Of a DNA stretch of 64,000 nt, positions 21,196 to 31,743 are shown piece by piece. The position numbers and the translations under genes are program-made. The notes beneath the pieces were generated by a model, which saw only the letters and a list, made by a program, of their open reading frames with translations, was not told the DNA's origin and did not search any database. Position 1 is the first letter of the stretch, and every line of letters starts with the position of its first letter. Source of the stretch: Anaerococcus sp. Marseille-Q7828 (GTDB taxonomy: Bacteria; Bacillota; Clostridia; Tissierellales; Peptoniphilaceae); the NCBI RefSeq assembly GCF_949769285.1, contig NZ_OX458331.1:1-64000 (forward strand). The letters are read 5' to 3'.

Positions 21196-24100
21196 CTATT
21201 CTATTTCCTCAATACTAAATCCTTCGTTTTCAGAATCTTCATATAAATTTTCAAATTCTTTTTTTATTAATAAGTCATCTGAAGATTCAAGGTTTTCTTC
21301 ATCGCTGGCTTTTACAGTATCTTCATTTGCTACTTTTTCAGCGTTTTGACTTAATAATTTACTTTGGGATTTAATCTTTGATGCATCTATTTTATCAACT
21401 TGACTGAACCTATCTTGTTCGTCAACATTTTCTTTTATTTCTATAACTGATCCATCATTATCAAGCAATTCAACATCCAAGGCTAGTGATTGTAGTTCTT
21501 TTACTAGTACTTTGAATGATTCTGGTGTGCCTGGTTCTGGTATATTTTCACCTTTTACTATGGCTTCGTAAGTTTTGACACGGCCTGTAACGTCGTCTGA
21601 TTTAACAGTTAGGATTTCTTGTAGGGTGTGGCTTGCACCATAAGCTTCTAGGGCCCACACTTCCATTTCACCAAATCTTTGACCACCAAATTGTGCCTTA
21701 CCACCAAGAGGTTGTTGGGTTACAAGTGAGTATGGTCCAATTGACCTAGCGTGGATCTTCTCTTCAACCATGTGGTGAAGTTTCAGCATGTACATGACAC
21801 CTACAGTTACAGGATTTTCAAAGGCTTCTCCTGTACGACCATCACGAAGTTCGATTTTGCCTGTTTTGTTGATGTATGGAGCCTTAAGTGCTGCTTCTTC
21901 AAGAGCATCTTCTATTTCTGTATCCATTGCCCCATCAAATACTGGTGTTGCAACTTTCCAGCCCATAGTTCTTGCAGCAAGACCCATGTGAACTTCTAGT
22001 ACTTGTCCAAGGTTCATACGACTTGGAATACCTAGTGGGTTTAGGCAGATTTGTACTGGTGTACCATCTGGTAAGAAAGGCATATCTTCTCTTGGCAATA
22101 TACGAGAAACGACACCCTTGTTACCATGGCGACCGCACATCTTATCCCCTACCATGATCTTACGTTTGGTTGCTACATAAACTCTTATTACTTTGTTAAC
22201 ACCTGGAGATAGTTCGTCTCCATCTTTTTTGTCATATTCTTTTACATCTACGACAATACCTTGTTCACCATGTGGTACTTTAAGACTGGTATCGCGTACT
22301 TCACGAGCCTTTTCTCCAAAGATTGCACGTAGTAGTCTTTCTTCTGGTGAAAGTTCTGTTTCACCTTTTGGTGATACCTTACCAACTAGGATGTCTCCAG
22401 ATGTTACTTCAGCTCCGATTCTTATAACCCCGTTTTCATCAAGATTTTTCTTCATATCGTCGCCAACATTTGGTATATCTTTGGTAATTTCTTCTGCACC
22501 AAGTTTTGTCTCACGAGCTTCACATTCGTGTTCTTCTATGTGAACTGAGGTTAGGACATCGTCGATTACAAGCTCTTCGTTAAGAAGCATAGCATCTTCG
22601 AAGTTGTAACCTTCCCATGTTGTAAAGGCTATTAGTATATTTTTACCAAGGGCAAGTTCACCATTTTCTGTTGATGGACCATCTGCAAGGATTTCATTTG
22701 CTTCAACGTGGTCATCAAGTTTTACTATTGGTCTTTGGTTGATTGTTGTACCTTGATTTGCTCTTTCAAATTTTAATAGATTGTATGTTTCTATCTCTCC
22801 ATCGCTGTCTCTTTTGACTTTGATAGTTTGATCACCTACATAAACAACTTTTCCTGCATTTCTTGAAACCACACAAACACCAGAGTCTTTTGCAGCTCTA
22901 TGTTCTATACCAGTTGCTATAATTGGAGCTTCTGATTTTAGTAGTGGTACTGCCTGACGTTGCATGTTGGCACCCATGAGGGCACGAGTAGAGTCGTCAT
23001 TTTCCAAGAATGGAATCAGTGATGCTCCTACCGATACGATCTGTTGAGGAGAAACGTCCATGTATTGGATTTTTTCTCTAGGGTAAATATCATTTTCACC
23101 ATTTAAACCACGGCCTGATACTCTCTCGTTTATAAATCTATCTTCATCATCAAGTGGTTCGTTGGCTTGGGCTATGATATATGAGTCTTCTATATCTGCT
23201 GTTAAGTAGTCTATCTCATCTGTTACATAGCCACCTTCTTTTACAATCCTATATGGTGTTTCTATGAAACCATATTTGTTGATTCTAGCATAGGTTGTAA
23301 GAGATGTGATAAGACCGATGTTTGGTCCTTCTGGGGTCTCTATTGGACAAATCCTACCATAGTGGGAATCGTGAACGTCACGCACTTCAACACCTGCACG
23401 GTCTCTTGACAAACCACCTGGTCCAAGAGCTGATAGTCTTCTTTTGTGAGTTAGCTCACTCATTGGATTTGTTTGGTCCATAAATTGTGAAAGTTGTGAT
23501 GAACCAAAGAATTCTTTTATAACTGCTGTAACAGGTTTGATATTTATAAGTCCTTGTGGTGTTGCTAAATCTGGATCTTGGGTTGTCATTCTCTCACGAA
23601 CAACTCTTTCCATACGAGCAAGACCTACTCTAAATTGGTTTTGAAGTAATTCACCAACACCACGAACCCTACGGTTTCCTAAGTGGTCGATGTCATCAAC
23701 TTCACCTATACCTTCAAATAGGTTGAATTGGTAGTTTACTATAGCAAGTAGATCGCTACGAGTAATATTCTTTGGTGATAATTCTTTCTTTCTCTTAGTC
23801 ATCATGTCAAGAATTTCTTCATTATCACTTGCACTATCAATTATTTCTCTCATAACTGGATAGTAAACTTTTTCTGAGAATTCATCTACGTCATAGTCTA
23901 CATCTGAAAGTTCTTCAAAAGAATTTATATCAACAAAGTGATTGCCAACTATTCTTAAAATTTGGTCTTCACCATCGTTATTTAATTTTTTGATATCTAC
24001 TGAATTAATACCAGAATTTTCAATTGCTATAGCAGTAGCTCTGTCGATAATTTCGCCTTCTTTGATGAATACTTCTCCAGTTTCACCATCGATTACATCA

Positions 24101-24978
24101 CTAGCTGCAATTCTTCCTTCAATTCTTGGCCACAAAGCAAGTTTTAGGTTGTATTTGTACCTACCTACTTTTGCCAAATCATATCTTCTATCATCAAACA
24201 ATAGGTTGTTTATGAGAGTTTGGGAAGATTCTAAACTTGCAGGATCTCCCGGCTTTAATTTTTTATATATTTCGATTAGCGCTTCTTCGCTAGTTTCAGA
24301 ATTCTCTTTTTCTAAGGTTGTTCTAAGATGAGGAGTATCGCCAAGGGCTCTTATAATCTCATCATCACTTTCAAATAATAGGGCACGAACTAAAGTTGTT
24401 GCTGGAAGTTTTCTTGTTCTATCAAGACGAACATTTACAGTATGGCTAGCATCTGTATCAAATTCTATCCAGGCACCCCTATTTGGTATAACAGTTGAAG
24501 AATAAAGCTTATCACCTGATTTGTCAGTTTCTTCTGCATAATAAACACTAGGGCTTCTAACAAGTTGGCTAACTATTACCCTTTCAGCTCCGTTTATTAC
24601 AAAAGTTGCTGAATCTGTCATCATTGGGAAATCTCCCATGAAAACTTCTTGTTCCTTAACTTCTTCTGTTTCCTTATTAATAAGTCTAGCTTTAACCTTC
24701 AAATCTCTTGAATAAGTTGTATCCTTATACTTTGATTCTTGGATAGAATATTTTGTTTCATCATCAAATTCATATCCAACAAATTCAAGAATAAGATTGC
24801 CATTGTAGTCCTCTATTGGAGATATATCCTCTAGGATTTCTCCAAGACCTTCTTTAAGGAACCAGTCATAGGAATCTTTCTGAACTTTTAGCAAATTAGG
24901 TAAATCTAAGACTTGAGGGAATTTAGAAAAACTCACACGCTCAGTTTTTCCAAAATACTCTTTGTGATATTGGGCCAT
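21196..24978 (-). CDS. rpoB: RNA polymerase subunit beta
   Basis: Second-largest subunit of RNA polymerase. The 1260-residue protein carries the rifampicin-pocket segment [20 protein letters not shown] (wild-type pattern), and [18 protein letters not shown] and [20 protein letters not shown] of the core. After the last conserved block it has an acidic, lineage-specific tail of about 70 residues rich in Glu, Asp and Ser ending SIEEIE. Unlike many bacteria it is not preceded by rplJ-rplL: the upstream neighbour is a nitroreductase, and rpoB has its own promoter and leader. Confidence 0.98.
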   Translation of the reverse strand: MAQYHKEYFGKTERVSFSKFPQVLDLPNLLKVQKDSYDWFLKEGLGEILEDISPIEDYNGNLILEFVGYEFDDETKYSIQESKYKDTTYSRDLKVKARLINKETEEVKEQEVFMGDFPMMTDSATFVINGAERVIVSQLVRSPSVYYAEETDKSGDKLYSSTVIPNRGAWIEFDTDASHTVNVRLDRTRKLPATTLVRALLFESDDEIIRALGDTPHLRTTLEKENSETSEEALIEIYKKLKPGDPASLESSQTLINNLLFDDRRYDLAKVGRYKYNLKLALWPRIEGRIAASDVIDGETGEVFIKEGEIIDRATAIAIENSGINSVDIKKLNNDGEDQILRIVGNHFVDINSFEELSDVDYDVDEFSEKVYYPVMREIIDSASDNEEILDMMTKRKKELSPKNITRSDLLAIVNYQFNLFEGIGEVDDIDHLGNRRVRGVGELLQNQFRVGLARMERVVRERMTTQDPDLATPQGLINIKPVTAVIKEFFGSSQLSQFMDQTNPMSELTHKRRLSALGPGGLSRDRAGVEVRDVHDSHYGRICPIETPEGPNIGLITSLTTYARINKYGFIETPYRIVKEGGYVTDEIDYLTADIEDSYIIAQANEPLDDEDRFINERVSGRGLNGENDIYPREKIQYMDVSPQQIVSVGASLIPFLENDDSTRALMGANMQRQAVPLLKSEAPIIATGIEHRAAKDSGVCVVSRNAGKVVYVGDQTIKVKRDSDGEIETYNLLKFERANQGTTINQRPIVKLDDHVEANEILADGPSTENGELALGKNILIAFTTWEGYNFEDAMLLNEELVIDDVLTSVHIEEHECEARETKLGAEEITKDIPNVGDDMKKNLDENGVIRIGAEVTSGDILVGKVSPKGETELSPEERLLRAIFGEKAREVRDTSLKVPHGEQGIVVDVKEYDKKDGDELSPGVNKVIRVYVATKRKIMVGDKMCGRHGNKGVVSRILPREDMPFLPDGTPVQICLNPLGIPSRMNLGQVLEVHMGLAARTMGWKVATPVFDGAMDTEIEDALEEAALKAPYINKTGKIELRDGRTGEAFENPVTVGVMYMLKLHHMVEEKIHARSIGPYSLVTQQPLGGKAQFGGQRFGEMEVWALEAYGASHTLQEILTVKSDDVTGRVKTYEAIVKGENIPEPGTPESFKVLVKELQSLALDVELLDNDGSVIEIKENVDEQDRFSQVDKIDASKIKSQSKLLSQNAEKVANEDTVKASDEENLESSDDLLIKKEFENLYEDSENEGFSIEEIE

Positions 24979-25019
24979 TAATTAAAACTCCTTCACTATA
25001 AAAACACAATAAAAACACA

Positions 25020-25042
25020 AAAGGCTAAGAAAATTAGCCTTT
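25020..25042 (-). terminator. Terminator-like hairpin in the rpoB leader
   Basis: AAAGGCTAA and TTAGCCTTT pair around a five-base loop; the minus strand continues TTGTGTTTTTATTGTGTTTTT. It lies after the consensus rpoB promoter and about 40 bases before the rpoB start, so it would end transcription inside the leader unless bypassed. A second small hairpin (AAATCT-8-AGATTT, 25054-25073) precedes it. This suggests attenuation of rpoBC. Confidence 0.65.
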
Positions 25043-25086
25043 ATGAATGAATAAAATCTATCTGATTAGATTTCTAGCAATGCTTA

Positions 25087-25116
25087 ATTATACCATCTAA
25101 TCTTGGCGTTTGTCAA
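25087..25116 (-). promoter_or_regulatory. rpoBC promoter
   Basis: Minus-strand TTGACA (25111-25116) and TATAAT (25087-25092), both perfect consensus, 18 bases apart. The -35 box overlaps the stop codon of the nitroreductase gene. Start expected near 25080, giving a leader of about 100 bases. Confidence 0.88.
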
Positions 25117-25619
25117 ATATAATTTGTAATTATATTATGGTCTTTACCCTTAAGCTCATCCTCGCTATGGCCTACTATAATACCGCTAACTGGATAGTAA
25201 CCCTCATCTAGCTTGAGCTTATCTATGTATTTGGCGTCTTTGCCTAAGTTATTGACCAGACCTCTGATATAGCAAGAACCAAGATTTAGACTTGTTGCAG
25301 CAAGGGCAATATTTTCCAGAACACAACCTGCATCCTCGTATTTGGAAGTATTGTCTTTGTTAGATGAAAAAATTATAAAGACTGGAGCATTATAAAGAGC
25401 ATCACTTTCCTTGCCAGTAAATTCTTTGTATTCCTCGCTAATCTCTTTTATTAAAGACCTATCTTCTATAACCGTAAGCCTTGATGCATCGTACTGGCCC
25501 ATGGCAATTGGGGCTTTGTTTGCAGCATCAAGGAGTATTTTTATATCCTCCTCACTTATTTTTTCATCTGTGAACTTTCTTGTAGAAACACGTTTACTTA
25601 ATACATCATAAAAATCCAT
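25113..25619 (-). CDS. Nitroreductase-family protein
   Basis: A 168-residue FMN-binding oxidoreductase of the nitroreductase family. The N-terminal block SKRVSTRKFTDEKISEEDI is the classic FMN-phosphate motif (R-x-S-x-R-x-F), and LAATSLNLGSCYIRG near residue 110 is the second conserved block. Small size and the SGIIVGHSED tail fit the NfsA/FRP-like single-domain group. Substrate unknown. It faces a divergent membrane protein gene and its stop overlaps the rpoB promoter. Confidence 0.9.
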   Translation of the reverse strand: MDFYDVLSKRVSTRKFTDEKISEEDIKILLDAANKAPIAMGQYDASRLTVIEDRSLIKEISEEYKEFTGKESDALYNAPVFIIFSSNKDNTSKYEDAGCVLENIALAATSLNLGSCYIRGLVNNLGKDAKYIDKLKLDEGYYPVSGIIVGHSEDELKGKDHNIITNYI

Positions 25620-25727
25620 AAATACCTCACTTTACTATTACTATACAAACAAGATCTAGCTTTTCGAGTATAAATTTTAATTATACCACAAATTAATATT
25701 TTTACTCTAAATAATTCCTATTTATGT

Positions 25728-25733
25728 TATAAT
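25728..25733 (+). promoter_or_regulatory. Extended -10 box before the membrane-protein/fbp genes
   Basis: TATGTTATAAT is a TGn-extended -10 element 18 bases upstream of the start codon at 25752, so the leader would be very short but still includes the GGAGG site. No good -35 box at the ideal distance. Confidence 0.5.
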
Positions 25734-25751
25734 AAAAGTAACGGAGGACTT

Positions 25752-26447
25752 ATGAAAGAATTAGTTAAATTATTTTCTACTATTACCGGTATTTTTAGAT
25801 CGGTAGTTACAATTGTTTTTTTGCTAGCCATAGCTTTTGTAGCCCTAGTTGATGTCAACCTTCTGATGGCTGCAGTTGATATAGCAGGATTTCCTAATAT
25901 AGCAAAAGGACTTATAAAAGCAATATTAATCGGGATTTTTGCGCTTAGTTTTATAATTAATGTCATAATCACAAGACACATCTTTAAGGCAGGGACCACC
26001 GGCAAATACCACATATCAAACCTATGCTTCGCCCTTATTTTTATAATAATCGACGCCTTCATATTTGTAATGTTAAGAGATACAAAGACAATCCTTATTT
26101 ACATTATTATGGCCCTAAACGCACTAATTGTTATAAATTCAATCTTGGGACTTATTGCAAAATCAAGGGGAGCTTACGAAGATGAGCATATCCTAGAAGA
26201 AGATGTCAAACCTAAAGAATATATTGAGTTTGAAAATAAAAATGACGTAGTAAAAGCAAATAACGATAAAATAAAAATTGACGATACAAGCAAAGTGAAG
26301 ACAAGTGACTCTAACTACCAACTTTTGGAAAAAGATAAAAAGATGGTTTATGAAAGCAGTCCAAAAACAAATAAAGACCAGGGGCAAACAGTACGAATAG
26401 CAAAGAAGAAAGAAAAGAAAGAAAATAATGTAGGAGAAGAACAATAA
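25752..26447 (+). CDS. Membrane protein with charged C-terminal tail, unknown function
   Basis: Not recognised. The 231-residue product has four hydrophobic segments (about residues 15-35, 52-72, 84-105 and 110-130) and then a hydrophilic, lysine- and glutamate-rich cytoplasmic tail of about 95 residues ending KKEKKENNVGEEQ. A CGGAGG site precedes ATG. It is 19 bases upstream of fbp and probably co-transcribed, but nothing links it to gluconeogenesis beyond position. Confidence 0.75.
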   Translation: MKELVKLFSTITGIFRSVVTIVFLLAIAFVALVDVNLLMAAVDIAGFPNIAKGLIKAILIGIFALSFIINVIITRHIFKAGTTGKYHISNLCFALIFIIIDAFIFVMLRDTKTILIYIIMALNALIVINSILGLIAKSRGAYEDEHILEEDVKPKEYIEFENKNDVVKANNDKIKIDDTSKVKTSDSNYQLLEKDKKMVYESSPKTNKDQGQTVRIAKKKEKKENNVGEEQ

Positions 26448-26466
26448 AATAAAAAAGGATATAGAA

Positions 26467-28365
26467 ATGGATGAAAGTTATTACAAATTATTAAAAGAGA
26501 ACTACAATTCAAAAAGAGAAGTAAGAAACGAACTAATTTCCCTTAGTTCAAAACTATACCTACCAAAAGGAACTGAGTATTTTTTCTCTGACATCCACGG
26601 TGAGGCAAGTGCATTTTTGCAACTATTAAAGTCTGCATCAGGCAATATCAGGGAAAAAACATCCATAAACTTTGGCGATACCTTGCTTAAAGAAGAACAA
26701 GATAGGCTGACCGAACTTGTTTATAATCCAAAAGAAGTCTTGCACGAATTGGAATTAAAAAACGAGCTTACAGAAGATTTCCTAACTATCAATATCCACA
26801 GGCTCATAAGCTTATTTAGATTTGTATCGACCAAGTACGCCAAAGACTATGTAAAGGAAAAATTCGGTGACTTATTCTCACCGATAGTAGATGAGTTGCT
26901 CTATACCAACGATTCCGAATACAACAAGAAAACCTACTATGATAAACTCGTAGAAAATGTTGTAAAGTATGGGGCCGGTAAAGATTTTATTATACTAATT
27001 TCAACTTTTATCCAAAGAATTAGCGTCGACAAACTACATGTTGTTGGTGATATATTTGATAGAGGACCTGCTCCTCAGGTCATTATAGATGAACTTATAG
27101 GGTTCCCAAATATTGATATTCAATGGGGCAACCATGACATAGAATGGATGGGGGCAGTTTGTGGCAATAAGGCTCTAACAGCTGCCTGCCTTGCAAATGC
27201 CATCCAATACAGCAACTTTGATATGCTAGAAGATGGTTATGGGATAAATCTTAGACCTTTGTATGAATTTGCCATGACAACATACGGCGATGATCCAGCT
27301 GAGATCTTTATGCCAAGGGTTTTTGACAAAAACTTATATGACAATATAAACGATGAAGTTGCTGCAAAAATGTTTAAGGCAATTTCTATAATAAGATACA
27401 AACTTGACGGCAAACTCCTAGAAAGAAATCCAGAATTTAAGATGGATGATAGGAATTTCCTAAGGCATATTGACTACAAAAATATGACCTACAAAGGAGT
27501 TCCTCTAAAAGATACAAACCTACCTACAGTAGATCCAGATGATCCTCTAAAGCTCACACCTGAAGAAGAATGTGTAATATCTGTCCTACAAAAAGATTTC
27601 AAAAGAAGTGTGAAATTAAACAAGCATATCAAGTTCTTATACGAAAACGGCAGCCTATATAAAGTCGAGAATGGTTCTTTATTATTCCACGGTTGTATTC
27701 CACTAAAAGAAGATGGAACTTTCACAGAAATCGAAATAAAGGGCAAAAAATACTGGGGCAAGAGCCTTATGGATAAGCTTGAAGAAATCACTCGCGATGC
27801 TTATTACAAAAATGATGACTACTCCATAGACTTTATCTGGTATCTATTTAACGGCAAATACTCCCCTATCTTTGGCAAATCTCAATTTTCATATTTTGAA
27901 AATTTATTTGTAGATGACAAGAAATTAAGAGAAGAAGTCTACAACCCATATTTCTCACTTTGCAATAAGGAAGAAATTGTGGATATGATCTTGGACGAAT
28001 TTGAAGTCAAAAGCGATAGAAGAAGGATCATTAATGGTCACGTACCTGTAAAAACCAAAAAAGGTGACAGCCCTGTAAAGGCAAAGGGCAAGCTATATGT
28101 CATAGACGGTGGCATATCCAAACCTTACCAAGCAAAAACTGGCATAGCTGGCTATACCTTAGTCTTTAACTCCCATGCAGTCTCCCTTGCAGAACACAGC
28201 AATTACGAGTCGATAACAGATGGAGCTAGCTCTTATAAGCCAAATATCAGAGAAGTTGAAGTCCTTCATCCAAGGATGCTAATCAAAGATACTGACGAAG
28301 GCAAAACAATTCAGGAAAGAATCAAGGTCCTAGAAAAACTATTAGAAAAATACGATAATCTATAG
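26467..28365 (+). CDS. fbp: Fructose-1,6-bisphosphatase, class III
   Basis: Gluconeogenic phosphatase that converts fructose 1,6-bisphosphate to fructose 6-phosphate. The 632-residue length and metallophosphatase signatures FFSDIHGE (residues 39-46), HVVGDIFDRGP (near 198), and WGNHDIEWMGA (near 220) identify the Firmicute class III enzyme (FBPase_2), not the class I or II types. The late NGHVPVK supplies another metal-binding histidine. It is the second gene of a cluster with three small membrane proteins. Confidence 0.96.
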   Translation: MDESYYKLLKENYNSKREVRNELISLSSKLYLPKGTEYFFSDIHGEASAFLQLLKSASGNIREKTSINFGDTLLKEEQDRLTELVYNPKEVLHELELKNELTEDFLTINIHRLISLFRFVSTKYAKDYVKEKFGDLFSPIVDELLYTNDSEYNKKTYYDKLVENVVKYGAGKDFIILISTFIQRISVDKLHVVGDIFDRGPAPQVIIDELIGFPNIDIQWGNHDIEWMGAVCGNKALTAACLANAIQYSNFDMLEDGYGINLRPLYEFAMTTYGDDPAEIFMPRVFDKNLYDNINDEVAAKMFKAISIIRYKLDGKLLERNPEFKMDDRNFLRHIDYKNMTYKGVPLKDTNLPTVDPDDPLKLTPEEECVISVLQKDFKRSVKLNKHIKFLYENGSLYKVENGSLLFHGCIPLKEDGTFTEIEIKGKKYWGKSLMDKLEEITRDAYYKNDDYSIDFIWYLFNGKYSPIFGKSQFSYFENLFVDDKKLREEVYNPYFSLCNKEEIVDMILDEFEVKSDRRRIINGHVPVKTKKGDSPVKAKGKLYVIDGGISKPYQAKTGIAGYTLVFNSHAVSLAEHSNYESITDGASSYKPNIREVEVLHPRMLIKDTDEGKTIQERIKVLEKLLEKYDNL

Positions 28366-28373
28366 GAGATAAA

Positions 28374-28622
28374 ATGGATTTTAAAAAGTCACGAACAATA
28401 ACACTAATACTAGCACTTGTGGGTCTTGCTTTGGTAATAAGGGACTTTGTATTATATCATGGTCAAATGAGAGCCTTATTCTATGTTGGTTGGATACTTC
28501 TCTTAGGAGCATATATCATAGATCACAAATATAAAAGGTGCCCACACTGTGATAGCTACCTTAAAGAAAGTCCTAATGAAAATTCCTACTGCCCAAACTG
28601 TGGCAAGAAAATTTTTGATTGA
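28374..28622 (+). CDS. Small membrane protein with C-terminal zinc ribbon (copy A)
   Basis: An 82-residue protein with two hydrophobic helices (about residues 8-25 and 35-50) followed by a zinc ribbon CPHC-x14-CPNC at the C-terminus. Nine bases after fbp with an AGGAG site, so part of the same transcript. The next gene is a clear paralogue. Function unknown; a membrane-tethered zinc ribbon might bind a protein partner. Confidence 0.8.
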   Translation: MDFKKSRTITLILALVGLALVIRDFVLYHGQMRALFYVGWILLLGAYIIDHKYKRCPHCDSYLKESPNENSYCPNCGKKIFD

Positions 28623-28638
28623 TAAATGAGGAGTAATT

Positions 28639-28884
28639 ATGGACATAAAAAAGGCCAGTAAAATAAACCTTGGATTGGGATTAGTTGGACTTGTCATACT
28701 GGTATATGACTTTTTAACAAATGGAAGACTCTCAATTTATTCAATAATAGTTTTCCTTATACTCTTCATTATTACGCTTATTATTGAAAAGAAATTTTTC
28801 AATTGCCCGTATTGTAATCATCATATCAAAAGAGATGACTTTTTTAGGAAAACTTGCAGAAATTGCGGCAAAGAAATTGATTAA
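28639..28884 (+). CDS. Small membrane protein with C-terminal zinc ribbon (copy B)
   Basis: An 81-residue paralogue of the preceding gene: same start pattern (MD-KK, two hydrophobic helices at about 10-27 and 33-50) and a C-terminal zinc ribbon CPYC-x14-CRNCG. The shared layout implies tandem duplication followed by divergence. GAGGAG site upstream. Last gene before a bidirectional terminator. Confidence 0.8.
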   Translation: MDIKKASKINLGLGLVGLVILVYDFLTNGRLSIYSIIVFLILFIITLIIEKKFFNCPYCNHHIKRDDFFRKTCRNCGKEID

Positions 28885-28885
28885 C

Positions 28886-28924
28886 AAAAAGACGTTGGTA
28901 TAACATCATCCACCAACGTCTTTT
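28886..28924. terminator. Bidirectional terminator
   Basis: AAAAGACGTTGGT and ACCAACGTCTTTT form a 13-base-pair stem with A/T flanks suited to both directions. It separates the fbp cluster from the convergent cyclophilin gene. Confidence 0.9.
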
Positions 28925-28927
28925 AAA

Positions 28928-29449
28928 TTACATTTTTTCTACTTCTGGGTACTCTTCACCGAAAGTATCAACGGTAACTTTTTTCATTTTTTGTTCTTCT
29001 TTTGGTCTATCTGACCTATCTGTTACAGTTTCTGCAATTCTATCAACTACTTCCATACCTTCGATCACTTTGCCAAATGCAGCATAGTCACCATCTAGGT
29101 GTGGACTATCCTTATGCATGATAAAAAATTGGCTACCGGCAGAGTTAGGCATTATAGACCTTGCCATTGATAAAACTCCAGCGCTATGTTTCAGATTATT
29201 TTCGAAACCATTTGAGCTAAATTCGCCTTTGATAGAATATCCTGGACCACCCATTCCTGTTCCCTCTGGGTCTCCACCTTGGATCATAAATCCTTTTATT
29301 ACTCTATGGAAGATTATTCCATCATAAAATCCTTGATTAACTAAGGATATGAAGTTGTTTACTGTATTTGGGGCAATTTCTGGATAAAGTTCAGCTTTTA
29401 TTATATCGCCATTTTCCATTTCAATTGTTAGTATCGGATTATTTTGCAT
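28928..29449 (-). CDS. Peptidyl-prolyl cis-trans isomerase, cyclophilin type
   Basis: A 173-residue single-domain cyclophilin without signal peptide, so a cytoplasmic folding helper. Catalytic and core motifs are FHRVIKGFMIQGGDPEGTG (residues 47-65, with the catalytic Arg), GVLSMAR near 90, and AGSQFFI near 104. AAAGGAG precedes ATG. It is 12 bases after an unknown gene of the same strand and may be co-transcribed with it. Confidence 0.95.
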   Translation of the reverse strand: MQNNPILTIEMENGDIIKAELYPEIAPNTVNNFISLVNQGFYDGIIFHRVIKGFMIQGGDPEGTGMGGPGYSIKGEFSSNGFENNLKHSAGVLSMARSIMPNSAGSQFFIMHKDSPHLDGDYAAFGKVIEGMEVVDRIAETVTDRSDRPKEEQKMKKVTVDTFGEEYPEVEKM

Positions 29450-29461
29450 ATTATTTCTCCT

Positions 29462-30214
29462 TTAATTATCAAAGTCTAGGTCAGAAAATATGATAGATCC
29501 TGGGTTAAAACCTGTGTATTCAGAAATACCATCGTCAAGTTCTATGCGTTTTTTCTCATAGATTTTTCTTTGACTTATACTTTCTGCTACTTGGTTAAAC
29601 TTAGCTATATCAAAATCTTTAATAATTTCATCTGCCTTGAACTTTTCTTTGAATGAATAATTGTTTTTAATAGTAAATTTGTTCTTGGATGAGTTGTATT
29701 TGATAGTAGTTCCATTTATGTCTTCAAGTAGAACAAAGTGGTCATCTTTCTTGTTAAGAGTTGATTTGTTGATTAGAGATGCTATGAGCTTTTCGTCATA
29801 GTCATTTTCTTTGATATCTTTTAGATATTCTATTAGGTAATCTTCTAATTTTTTGCTTTCATTGTTATATTCATTTTTTATTTCAGCTTGGAAATTTTCA
29901 CTAAGTTCTTCAAAATGATCTTCGTCCAGTTTGTAGATATTAAACAATCTTAGTATTTCGTAGTCTAAGCTTAGAGCTGTAATAGAATCTAGATTTTCTA
30001 CAGTCTTCTTGCCATTATAAGCTACAATTTTCCTACCTTCTGTATCTACATATACTTCGCGATTTTTATAGTGAAATTTTATCCTAGAACCCTTGTATTC
30101 AGCTGTATACAAATCTAGAATAAGGCTAATATCTGTTTCGTCATCAGCTAGTAATTTATTAATTTTTGCATTATCGACTAAATCTCTTAAATAGTAATTA
30201 ATATCTTGAGACAT
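29462..30214 (-). CDS. Hypothetical protein
   Basis: Not recognised. The 250-residue product is soluble, acidic and rich in Lys, Glu, Asp and Asn, with no signal peptide or membrane segment. Its middle (about 105-150) is predicted helical, and the C-terminus ends in FSDLDFDN. GGGGG precedes the start. It precedes the cyclophilin gene by 12 bases, so an operon is likely; no motif suggests a function. Confidence 0.7.
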   Translation of the reverse strand: MSQDINYYLRDLVDNAKINKLLADDETDISLILDLYTAEYKGSRIKFHYKNREVYVDTEGRKIVAYNGKKTVENLDSITALSLDYEILRLFNIYKLDEDHFEELSENFQAEIKNEYNNESKKLEDYLIEYLKDIKENDYDEKLIASLINKSTLNKKDDHFVLLEDINGTTIKYNSSKNKFTIKNNYSFKEKFKADEIIKDFDIAKFNQVAESISQRKIYEKKRIELDDGISEYTGFNPGSIIFSDLDFDN

Positions 30215-30295
30215 TCAAAATCCCCCTAATTTTTCATCACTTTGTAACTATTATACTATATATTTGTAAAATCATTGTAAAATCTTTTTTTATTA

Positions 30296-31693
30296 TTAGA
30301 ATAAGAATCTAAAAGGAAATAATAGAATGACCAATAGTAGAGATATCACTTTCTTAGCTGGGCTAGCTTTTTCATAGGCTTTGCCTGTTGAATTTATGAT
30401 TTGTCCATCCTTTTTTACAATGCTAGCATCATCTTGGTAATAAGCAAAATCTTTTTTTATAAGCTTGTTAAAGTCTTTTCCATTTATTACTAACATTAGT
30501 TCCGTATCAATGTAAACCGACCTCATATCCCAATTAAAACTACCCACAGCTGCAAGATCATCATCAATTGTAAAAGCCTTGCCGTGGTATGAGTTTTCCT
30601 TAGAATTCAAAAGTATATTTACACCGAGCGTTTTAAATTTCCTTTTATTGATTAACAAGTCTCCAGTTCCTATCAAATTAGCATTGTTAGCAGCAGAATT
30701 GGTAAATAAACTTGTATCAGCGTTATCGGCTATTTGTTCGATTGTTTCATACATTTTTCTATCAGCTATAAAATATGGGCTGTGGATAGTAACATTATCC
30801 TTTGCATTTAGCATAAGTTTGCTTATTTCATAAAAAGCCTCTGGCTCCTTGCTATAAAAATCTATAGGGTTTGTTATAAGACTTGCCTTATTAATCTTTA
30901 CCGCCTTGTCTTTGTAGTTTATTTTTTCGAAATTTCCTGGATTTTGATTTTTATTAGCCTCATATATATGAATTAGTTCCTTTATCAAAGCATCATTGTG
31001 CCTATTACTTGCAAATATTGCCACCTGATCTAAATCTTGTCCTTTATTATAAACACTGTAAAAATAATCTGTAAGTTCACTTAATACATCCTTATCTCCA
31101 GCTTTTTCCATGTATAATAAAACATCCCAATCATAGCTTTGTTTTTTGTCAGAAATTAAAAATCTATCTTCTAGATTTCTCCCTCCCAAAAATAGAATTT
31201 CATCATCCACTATCATGTACTTATCATGCATTCTGCCATTCAAAGACCGTGGTTTTAAGATTCTTATGGGATTATAAATCTTTATATTCACATTATCAAA
31301 GCTAGCTAGTGCCTTGTAGTAATTGTTTTTGCCAGCATTGACCCAAAGACTGTTACCATCTAGAATGATGTCTATATCTACTCCTCTTTTAGCAGCTTCT
31401 ATTAGGCTTGCCATATAGAGCTTGCCAGACTCATCTGACCTTAACCTATATGAGCCTATTATTAACTTATCCTTGGCATTATCAATAGCCCTTATGCGCT
31501 CAATTCTAGCCTGGTCATTGTCTCTTATGGGGTAAGCATAGGCAATGGAACTATCATTTTGATAAAATTTACCTATATCAAAGTCTTTTTTATATCCTTC
31601 TGATACATCCTTTCGCCATACAAACGGGATAGATGACCCTATTATTATGTATAGGATTATTATTAATATTATCCCGAGTAATTTTTTTCTCAT
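30296..31693 (-). CDS. Phospholipase D-like / cardiolipin-synthase-like protein
   Basis: A 465-residue protein with an N-terminal membrane anchor (about residues 4-24) and a hydrophobic C-terminus (about 447-465). Two HKD active-site motifs are intact: HDKYMIVDDEILFLGGRN near residue 155 and HGKAFTIDDDLAAVGSFNWD near 370. The PLD fold transfers phosphatidyl groups; the gene differs from the canonical Cls at 40290-41882 in lacking its paired N-terminal helices, so it may be a second cardiolipin synthase or a PLD with another substrate. No clear partner genes. Confidence 0.85.
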   Translation of the reverse strand: MRKKLLGIILIIILYIIIGSSIPFVWRKDVSEGYKKDFDIGKFYQNDSSIAYAYPIRDNDQARIERIRAIDNAKDKLIIGSYRLRSDESGKLYMASLIEAAKRGVDIDIILDGNSLWVNAGKNNYYKALASFDNVNIKIYNPIRILKPRSLNGRMHDKYMIVDDEILFLGGRNLEDRFLISDKKQSYDWDVLLYMEKAGDKDVLSELTDYFYSVYNKGQDLDQVAIFASNRHNDALIKELIHIYEANKNQNPGNFEKINYKDKAVKINKASLITNPIDFYSKEPEAFYEISKLMLNAKDNVTIHSPYFIADRKMYETIEQIADNADTSLFTNSAANNANLIGTGDLLINKRKFKTLGVNILLNSKENSYHGKAFTIDDDLAAVGSFNWDMRSVYIDTELMLVINGKDFNKLIKKDFAYYQDDASIVKKDGQIINSTGKAYEKASPAKKVISLLLVILLFPFRFLF

Positions 31694-31743
31694 AATTCCT
31701 CATTTCTATTTACTATAACTTTACTTTTAATAAATGAAGAAAC

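Noticed and set aside
21751-22543. Several plus-strand frames of 60-116 codons within rpoB
   Set aside because: All are antisense to the conserved rpoB core, lack ribosome-binding sites and have the composition expected of shadows.
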